Shown here: piece after piece, positions 58,370 through 64,000 of the stretch
Numbering within the stretch: the first letter of the stretch is position 1
How the letters are laid out: the number at the start of each line of letters is the position of its first letter
Notes under the pieces: model-generated
What the model was told of the DNA's origin: nothing
The model's input: the letters and a program-made list of their open reading frames with translations, nothing else
Databases searched by the model: none
NCBI RefSeq assembly: GCF_024714495.1
Contig: NZ_JAMZMJ010000001.1
Coordinates: 1,054,001-1,118,000, forward strand
Direction: 5' to 3'
From: Marinoscillum pacificum
GTDB lineage: Bacteria > Bacteroidota > Bacteroidia > Cytophagales > Cyclobacteriaceae
Length of the DNA stretch: 64,000 bases
Program-made: the position numbers and the translations under genes

Positions 58370-59221
58370 ATGATGAAACAGGTACTTCTTGGTGTATGCT
58401 TTTTAATGCTAGCAACTTCAGTTCTGGCACAAAACTTCTTATCCGCTACTTTAAATGATCGTTACTATTCTGCATACGCTGGAGTAGGATTTGCGTCATA
58501 TAGAGGAGAGCTCAAACACAATGGTAGTTTTCAAAATGAAGTCTCCAATTATACTGTTGGTACTGAGGTAAGACTTCTTAGTAAGCTATCAGCCAGAGTA
58601 GAACTGAGTAGATACAGTATCCGAGGACATGACAAGCATGCTCCAGATAGCTCGTTCGCGAAACAGCGTAACCTTTCTTTTGAGTCAACCAATTATGAAG
58701 CTACCGTACAAGGTGTGTTTTATTTAAGAAAGTATCGAGGCGTATATCACAAGCGCTGGGGATTGGATCCATATTTAGCTATAGGTATTGGAACAACTTT
58801 TATCAGCCCTCAAGCAAAGTTGGGAGAAACGTATTTCAACCTCTATGAACTCAAAACTGAAGACAAGGAATATAGTCGCTTAACACTGATCATTCCTGCT
58901 GCCGCTGGTCTTAAATGGAAACTGAACAGTAATGTAAACTTCATCACTGAAATAGCTTACCGATATACTTTCTCAGACTATCTGGACGATGTTTCTGGAA
59001 ATTTCCCGGAGTCTTATCCTGATGCAACCACAGAAATTCTCAGTAATCGAAAAGATGAAATAGGAGTAATAAATGAAGAAGCTTACGCACAATTAACCGC
59101 GGGTAATGCACGCGGGGAGTCCAACAACAAAGATGCTTACTTGTTCTTGAACTTGAAACTAGAAATCTTCCTTTCTAAAGACATGTTCAAGCCAAAACCC
59201 AAACCATCAAAGAGACAGTAG
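58370..59221 (+). CDS. DUF6089-like outer-membrane beta-barrel protein
   Basis: About 283 residues from ATG 58370, preceded by GGAGAAGG, rather than a TTG at 58340. Signal peptide (MMKQVLLGVCFLMLATSVLAQ), then YYSAYAGVGFASYRGELKHNG and RWGLDPYLAIGIGTTFISPQA, the DUF6089 pattern of Bacteroidota, often near type IX secretion or envelope genes. It ends with a basic Pro/Lys tail (FKPKPKPSKRQ). Overlaps the convergent aminotransferase end by 15 bases. Confidence 0.75.
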   Translation: MMKQVLLGVCFLMLATSVLAQNFLSATLNDRYYSAYAGVGFASYRGELKHNGSFQNEVSNYTVGTEVRLLSKLSARVELSRYSIRGHDKHAPDSSFAKQRNLSFESTNYEATVQGVFYLRKYRGVYHKRWGLDPYLAIGIGTTFISPQAKLGETYFNLYELKTEDKEYSRLTLIIPAAAGLKWKLNSNVNFITEIAYRYTFSDYLDDVSGNFPESYPDATTEILSNRKDEIGVINEEAYAQLTAGNARGESNNKDAYLFLNLKLEIFLSKDMFKPKPKPSKRQ

Positions 59222-60304
59222 TACCGAGCATACGCGCTCAACATCCTCTTCGGTCATTCCAACTCCTCCAGGCAAACAGATTCCCGTTTCAAAGAGATTA
59301 CTTGCTACCTCTCCTCCTATCGAATCATATTTAGCGCAAAGAGGTTGTAAGTGCAACGGCTTCCAAAATCTTCTAACTTCAATATTCTGTTCTTGGAATT
59401 TCTTTAATACATCCGAAGGATGAACACCATCAATGATGGCGGGAGTAATCCAATGGTTAAAGTATTGGTCTGGAGTTTCCTCATAGAACTTCACTCCTGA
59501 TTTTTCAAGCTTTTGACGATAGGCATGGTGAATATCGAATTTACGCTGCAGTATCCAATCAAACTTAGACAACTGACCAAGTCCTAATCCTGCCAAGAGG
59601 TTACTCATGCGATAATTAAAGCCCATTTCAGAATGCGAGAAGTGATCCGCATCATCCTTAGATTGAGTAGCTACAAACAAGGCACGCTCACGACAACCCG
59701 ACTCCTGACACAGCAAAGCTCCACCACCACTGGTAGTAATGATCTTATTACCATTGAATGAAAGAGCTGCATATTTTCCGAAGCTACCAACTGACCTATC
59801 CTGGTACTTACTACCCAATGCTTCAGCTGCGTCCTCTATCAGAATAATATCGTATTCGTCACAGATAGACTTGATTTCAGTTATTCTTGCGGGTATTCCG
59901 AATATATGAGTTGCAATAACAGCTTTTGGCTTTTCATGTTTTGATAAATAGTCTCTAAATAACTCAGGACTCATATTCCAGTTATCCTCATCACTATCGA
60001 TAAAAACCGGCACAGCTCTTTCATACAAAAGCGCATTCGCTACTGCGATGAAGGTAAAAGTCCCAACCAACACCTTATCACCCTGCTGAATTCCAGCTAG
60101 CCGAATGGATAAATGAAGTGCTGAAGTTCCTGATGTAACACCTAAAACATTGGAAAAACCAAACTGTGAAGAAAGCTGCTCCTCAAATTGATTGAGCTGT
60201 GGCCCTATTGGTGCAATCCAACCACTTTTGATGGCATCCGATATCGCATCCAAATCCGAAAAATCAGTGTACGGTGGAGATAAATAGATTCTTGATTTAC
60301 TCAC
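59207..60304 (-). CDS. DegT/DnrJ/EryC1/StrS aminotransferase (PglE-like)
   Basis: 365 residues, PLP-dependent sugar aminotransferase. GVTSGTSALHLSIRLAG N-terminal motif, LIEDAAEALGSKYQDRSVGSFG, the PLP lysine in ALSFNGNKIITTSGGG, and RMSNLLAGLGLGQL. The family transaminates UDP-4-keto sugars, as PglE does for UDP-4-amino-trideoxy sugar. GTG start at 60304 overlaps the stop of the sugar transferase by one base (TAGTG). With that gene it forms a two-gene glycan cassette. Confidence 0.88.
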   Translation of the reverse strand: MSKSRIYLSPPYTDFSDLDAISDAIKSGWIAPIGPQLNQFEEQLSSQFGFSNVLGVTSGTSALHLSIRLAGIQQGDKVLVGTFTFIAVANALLYERAVPVFIDSDEDNWNMSPELFRDYLSKHEKPKAVIATHIFGIPARITEIKSICDEYDIILIEDAAEALGSKYQDRSVGSFGKYAALSFNGNKIITTSGGGALLCQESGCRERALFVATQSKDDADHFSHSEMGFNYRMSNLLAGLGLGQLSKFDWILQRKFDIHHAYRQKLEKSGVKFYEETPDQYFNHWITPAIIDGVHPSDVLKKFQEQNIEVRRFWKPLHLQPLCAKYDSIGGEVASNLFETGICLPGGVGMTEEDVERVCSVLLSL

Positions 60305-60870
60305 TAATGTTGGTGTAATTCAAATGAATGGTAATCTGCCTGATGGAAATAAAAGATTCTTACAGCAGTTTTAAATAGAATTTTCAGATCAAATAGGAAA
60401 CTTACATTTTGAACATACTCTAAATCTAATTCAACCTTTTCTTCCAAAGTAAGCGCATTTCTACCATTAACCTGTGCAAGACCAGTTACTCCGGGCTTCA
60501 CAAGGTGTCTTTTGCGCCCTTCATCACTGTAATCACTCAAATAATCTTGCAAAAGTGGCCTGGGTCCAACAAAACTCATCTCTCCTTTAATGATATTGAT
60601 CAACTGAGGTATTTCATCCAGCGAAGACTTTCGAAGAATAGAACCAACTCTTGTGATTTCTCCATTCTTCATGCTTGTGAACTTATACAACTCAAAAATT
60701 TGCTCGTTATAACCTGGGCGAGAATGCTTAAAGATTACCGGCGAGCCAGTGATTTTCAATAGCACCGCAATGCAGATCATTACTGGAAACAGCACTACAA
60801 AAAGCATCATAGCTGTCATCCGATCTATCAAAGGTTTCCAAATTTTGAGATATTTTGAATTATCCTGCAT
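60304..60870 (-). CDS. Undecaprenyl-phosphate sugar-phosphate transferase (PglC-like)
   Basis: 188 residues from ATG 60870 (an in-frame TTG eight codons earlier is less likely). Small monotopic phosphoglycosyltransferase: one N-terminal re-entrant helix (MMLFVVLFPVMICIAVLLKI), SLDEIPQLINI with the catalytic Asp-Glu pair, SFVGPRPLL and PGVTGLAQVNGRN. It attaches the first sugar phosphate to undecaprenyl phosphate for surface glycan or protein glycosylation. No PglD-type acetyltransferase or glycosyltransferases adjoin it, so the rest of the pathway is elsewhere. Confidence 0.9.
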   Translation of the reverse strand: MQDNSKYLKIWKPLIDRMTAMMLFVVLFPVMICIAVLLKITGSPVIFKHSRPGYNEQIFELYKFTSMKNGEITRVGSILRKSSLDEIPQLINIIKGEMSFVGPRPLLQDYLSDYSDEGRKRHLVKPGVTGLAQVNGRNALTLEEKVELDLEYVQNVSFLFDLKILFKTAVRIFYFHQADYHSFELHQH

Positions 60871-60966
60871 GGCAATTGTCTCAAAAGTATGCAATCTGAT
60901 CTTTTCTTAATATTTTTCCGATATAATTCCTTTTTGGGAGCAAAGGTTCAAACTCCACCGCCACAC

Positions 60967-60974
60967 TACCTTTG
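60967..60974 (+). promoter_or_regulatory. -7 promoter element of the penicillin-acylase-family gene
   Basis: TACCTTTG matches TAnnTTTG, 26 bases before the ATG at 61001. Confidence 0.55.
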
Positions 60975-61000
60975 TATAGATTTAGATTTAACCCTGCTGA

Positions 61001-63421
61001 ATGAAGACTTTTCGATTCTTATTTTTTGTCTCGCTAACCATAGCATTTGGAGTTTCTTTGAACACCAAGTTCGGCTCCACTCCTCCCTTGGGAAAATTAC
61101 TGAGCCCTTTCGAAGGTTTTTGGCAAAATGCTGAAGAGCCAGGTATCAACTATCTGGAAGAGTTGTCCATCAAAGGTCTTCAGAGCACTGTTAAAGTATA
61201 TTATGATGAGATGAGAATTCCTCACATCTACGCAGCCAATGAACATGATTTACACATGGTTCAGGGATATCTAACTGCAAGAGACAGGCTGTGGCAAATG
61301 GACTTCTTCGCAAGATTGGTTTTAGGACGACTTTCAGAAGTAATTGACAACCCTGCTATTCTGGATTTTGATAAAATGAACAGGCGCATTGGTCTAAAGA
61401 GAATGACCATTGAGTTCTATGAAAAAACCAAATCTTCCCCTGAACTACATGCAGTGATCAATGCCTATAGTGATGGAGTGAATGCCTATATCAACAAAAT
61501 GGGATATGGTGATTATCCAGTAGAGTTTAAACTGATGGATTATGAACCTGAAGAATGGACACCATTAAAAACATGCTTAGCATATGCCATGCTCAGCAAC
61601 ACCTTATCAAAAGGCGAATCCGACCTGGAAAACACTAATGCGTTAAAACTTTTCGGTGAAGATTTGTTTAACGTGCTTTATCCAGAACAATTAGGAAATT
61701 TAGATCCAGTGATCAGAAAATCCCGCAAATGGGACTTCAAACCTATCCCAGCAGTAAAGCCAGATATTGAATTTCCATTGATTACGACAGATGCAACAAT
61801 TGACAAACCGCATCCACTTAATGGTAGTAACAATTTTGCTGTTGCTCCATCTAAAACAAAAAATGGCAATGTATTACTGGCCAATGAGCCCGATTTGGAG
61901 TTGACTTTACCATCAATCTGGTACGCTTACCACCTGAATGATGGAAACAAAAATGTAATGGGTGTTACCGTTCCAGGAACTCCTATTATGTTAATCGGAT
62001 TTAATGATTCCATAAGTTGGGGTGTAACCAACTCACCAAGAGACCAGGTAGATTGGTATTCTATTGAATTCCGTGATGAAAGTAGAGATGAATACCTCTA
62101 TAATAATCAATGGTTCAAGACTGAAAAGAAAATTGAGGAGTTCAAACTAGCGAATGGAAAAACTGTCTATGACACAATCATCTATACTCATCATGGCCCT
62201 GTAGTTTATGACAGAAACTTCAAAGGAGATAATCAGAAGCGTAATTATGCCATGAAGTGGATCGCTCATTTCCCGAGCACCACTTTTGATGCCATGTACG
62301 ATATCAACAAGGCTTCTAATTACAATGAATTTGTAAAAGCGATGAAGAAATTTCAGGGGCCACCTCAAAACTTCATTTTTGGCGCATCAAATGGAGATAT
62401 TGCCCTTTGGCTACCAGGAAAATTCCCAGTTAAATGGAAAGAACAAGGGAAATTCCTTATGGATGGATCAAGTATTGACCATGAATGGAAGAACTATATC
62501 CCTTTTGATCAATACCTATATGATAAAAATCCCGAGCAAGGCTATCTGACTTCAGCCAACCAGCATCCAGTGGATTCACTATACCCATACTATGTATATG
62601 ATCATAATTATGAATACTATAGAGGTAGACGAATCAATGACCGCCTGAGAATTCTGGACAACATACTTCCTAAGGACATGATGAAACTTCAGAATGACAA
62701 CTTTAATTATATGGCTTCTGAAAGTTTACCAATGATGTTATCCCATTTGGATACTAGTCGATTTACAACTCGCGAGTGGAATTACTACAAAACATTGAGT
62801 GATTGGGACTACTTCAATGCTCCGAATTTAAAAGCACCGAGCGCATATCAATTGTGGTGGGACATTTTGTATGAAAATACCTGGGACGAATTTGATACAG
62901 TAAGTATACAAGTGGATCGACCGAATAAGTACGTAACCATTCATGAGTTCAAAAAAGATTCAACATTCCTATTTGCTGACATTTTAAGCACTTCGAAAAG
63001 AGAATCAACCAGTGATTTAATGAAACTCACATTTAATGCTGCTCTAGACTCAATGGATCACTGGGTAGATCAAAATGGTGAAGATAATAGCTGGTATAAA
63101 TTCAAGAACACTACAGTTAAACACCTTGCAAGACTAGATCCTTTCTCAGTCTCTGAAGTTCCTGTTGGAGGATACTCCAGTATTGTAAATGCAGCAAGCA
63201 AAGGACATGGCCCGTCCTGGAGAATGGTTGTAGAAATGGATCCGAATGGCACAAAAGCCTGGGGTGTCTATCCTGGAAGTCAGACAGGAAACCCTGGAAG
63301 TCCTTTATATGGTCATATGATCGAAAATTGGGCAACAGCCAATTATTATGAATTACTGTTTGGAAGCGATGTTTCTTCCAGTGACAAAGTCATCTTCACT
63401 CAAACTATCAAAGGCAACTAA
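61001..63421 (+). CDS. Penicillin acylase family protein (Ntn-hydrolase)
   Basis: 806 residues with a short signal peptide (MKTFRFLFFVSLTIAFGVSL). Alpha-chain features include VYYDEMRIPHIYAANEHDLHMVQGYLTARDRLWQMDFFARLVLGRLSEV. The autocatalytic cleavage site and new N-terminal Ser are in NGSNNFAVAPSKTKNG, followed by beta-chain LANEPDLELTLPSIWYAYHL, GTPIMLIGFNDSISWGVTNSP and later GHM. The family hydrolyses amide bonds of acyl amines, including N-acyl homoserine lactones in some members; the substrate here is unknown. The small membrane gene follows by 5 bases. Confidence 0.9.
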   Translation: MKTFRFLFFVSLTIAFGVSLNTKFGSTPPLGKLLSPFEGFWQNAEEPGINYLEELSIKGLQSTVKVYYDEMRIPHIYAANEHDLHMVQGYLTARDRLWQMDFFARLVLGRLSEVIDNPAILDFDKMNRRIGLKRMTIEFYEKTKSSPELHAVINAYSDGVNAYINKMGYGDYPVEFKLMDYEPEEWTPLKTCLAYAMLSNTLSKGESDLENTNALKLFGEDLFNVLYPEQLGNLDPVIRKSRKWDFKPIPAVKPDIEFPLITTDATIDKPHPLNGSNNFAVAPSKTKNGNVLLANEPDLELTLPSIWYAYHLNDGNKNVMGVTVPGTPIMLIGFNDSISWGVTNSPRDQVDWYSIEFRDESRDEYLYNNQWFKTEKKIEEFKLANGKTVYDTIIYTHHGPVVYDRNFKGDNQKRNYAMKWIAHFPSTTFDAMYDINKASNYNEFVKAMKKFQGPPQNFIFGASNGDIALWLPGKFPVKWKEQGKFLMDGSSIDHEWKNYIPFDQYLYDKNPEQGYLTSANQHPVDSLYPYYVYDHNYEYYRGRRINDRLRILDNILPKDMMKLQNDNFNYMASESLPMMLSHLDTSRFTTREWNYYKTLSDWDYFNAPNLKAPSAYQLWWDILYENTWDEFDTVSIQVDRPNKYVTIHEFKKDSTFLFADILSTSKRESTSDLMKLTFNAALDSMDHWVDQNGEDNSWYKFKNTTVKHLARLDPFSVSEVPVGGYSSIVNAASKGHGPSWRMVVEMDPNGTKAWGVYPGSQTGNPGSPLYGHMIENWATANYYELLFGSDVSSSDKVIFTQTIKGN

Positions 63422-63426
63422 TAGAT

Positions 63427-63798
63427 ATGAAATTAATCGCTAGAATCATTCTTATTTTATCCGTTTCATATCTATCAGCACTTTACCTTCCATGGTGGAG
63501 TTTGATTGTGGTGGCCTTTTTAGTAGGTTTCGGGATACCTGGGAACGGGATCAATCAATTTATTGCTGGGTTTCTCGGAGGCGGTCTTCTATGGATGACC
63601 TATGCATGGTTGATTGATGTACAGACAGAATCTATTCTTTCTGAAAAAATAGTAAAGCTATTCCCTTTAGATGACCCGATTTTCCTACTTGTGTTGACTG
63701 GCCTCTTAGGTGCCATCGCTGGTGCTTTGGGTGCATTGTCTGGAAATAGCTTTAGACAATTATTTATGAAAAAGAAACAAAAAAGCTTTTACAGCTGA
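63427..63798 (+). CDS. Small membrane protein
   Basis: 123 residues with four hydrophobic segments (ILILSVSYLSALYLPWWSLIVVAFLVGFGIPGNG, FIAGFLGGGLLWMTYAWLI, IFLLVLTGLLGAIAGALGALS). ATG at 63427, 5 bases after the acylase stop, so likely in the same operon. Ends with a basic tail. No family recognised. Stop overlaps the end of the next gene by 10 bases. Confidence 0.65.
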   Translation: MKLIARIILILSVSYLSALYLPWWSLIVVAFLVGFGIPGNGINQFIAGFLGGGLLWMTYAWLIDVQTESILSEKIVKLFPLDDPIFLLVLTGLLGAIAGALGALSGNSFRQLFMKKKQKSFYS

Positions 63799-64000
63799 TT
63801 TGGCTTTTTGATCAAAACACCGGAAGCAACGATAGATACTTCTTTCATGTCTGTTTCCGGATTGAATTCTCTTCCTGAGTCGTCAGCAAAGTGTTTTGCC
63901 GTTTCTTCATCCAATTCCTTTAAAGAAGCGATACCGTCAATAATGACCTCTCTACCGGCAGCATCCTTAGGCACAAAGAATCCATAATCTTTAAAGGTAA
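63789..64000 (-). CDS. DUF4920-type protein, N-terminus beyond window
   Basis: The last 69 residues of a minus-strand gene that continues past 64000: TFKDYGFFVPKDAAGREVII, then DETAKHFADDSGREFNP and SIVASGVLIKKPNQL. The FFVPKDAAGREVIIDG segment fits DUF4920, a family of Bacteroidota lipoproteins. The visible frame has no stop up to the edge. Confidence 0.65.
   Translation of the reverse strand, partial: TFKDYGFFVPKDAAGREVIIDGIASLKELDEETAKHFADDSGREFNPETDMKEVSIVASGVLIKKPNQL

Overview
The window looks like a chromosomal segment of a marine or aquatic Bacteroidota, most likely order Cytophagales. The reasons are AT-rich DNA, TAnnTTTG-type -7 promoter elements, few Shine-Dalgarno sites, a gliding-motility ABC transporter (gldA-gldF-gldG), FecI/FecR/TonB surface signalling with a DUF4249 lipoprotein, Bat proteins, a one-protein hybrid two-component regulator, ribosomal protein THX and a six-domain S1. 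I see no phage, integrase, transposase or CRISPR array. Most of it is ordinary chromosome: metabolism, envelope and regulation.

Layout. 1-6.5 kb: the end of a small gene, an AlkB-like monooxygenase, an outer-membrane barrel, protein THX, a small acidic ORF, the SRP RNA, transaldolase, FtsE, and a minus-strand ECF sigma / membrane anti-sigma-like / DUF4097 operon. 6.6-13.7 kb: a tightly overlapping plus-strand operon of a beta-barrel, a serine-hydrolase homologue without its catalytic residues, an ECF sigma factor, FecR, a TonB receptor with STN domain and a DUF4249 lipoprotein, followed by two tiny ORFs. 13.7-28.2 kb: hybrid sensor/AraC regulator, acetoacetyl-CoA synthetase, DUF4494, an FGE-type lipoprotein, small lipoproteins, a deacetylase-like protein, a SiaC-like phosphoprotein, a sodium:solute symporter and a secreted nuclease. 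28.2-37.8 kb: tRNA-Arg/tRNA-Ser, BatB/BatC, thiolase, a MORN-like repeat protein, purC, a STAS protein, ribonuclease Z, a queuosine-precursor transporter and an HTH regulator. 38.3-53.4 kb, mostly minus strand: OprB-type porin, DinB, a LolD-like ATPase, an esterase, DUF819, NUDIX, TPR lipoprotein, NlpC/P60 peptidase, DUF2807, thioredoxin, the gldAFG-DUF4340 operon and murB. 53.4-64 kb: amidohydrolase, rpsA, tRNA-Cys, DUF6089-like barrel, an aminotransferase/sugar-transferase pair, a penicillin-acylase family protein and a cut DUF4920 gene.

Three observations stand out. First, the sequence GGGGTA-N13-TTGCCTT occurs twice, each time with the ATG exactly 16 bases after the first T of TTGCCTT: before fecR and before a 36-residue exported peptide. 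This is probably the promoter of the local ECF sigma factor and adds a tiny peptide to its regulon. Second, both tRNA-Ser(GCU) and tRNA-Cys(GCA) are preceded by a degenerate copy of their own 5' half in which the D-arm has been replaced by a perfect 16-18 base palindrome, with the copy flanks able to pair into an outer stem. This is a repeated architecture I do not recognise. Third, a class C beta-lactamase-fold protein that has lost Ser, Lys and Tyr is translationally coupled to the ECF sigma gene, suggesting a binding or sensing role.

All functions are inferred from the sequence alone; no database search was possible.
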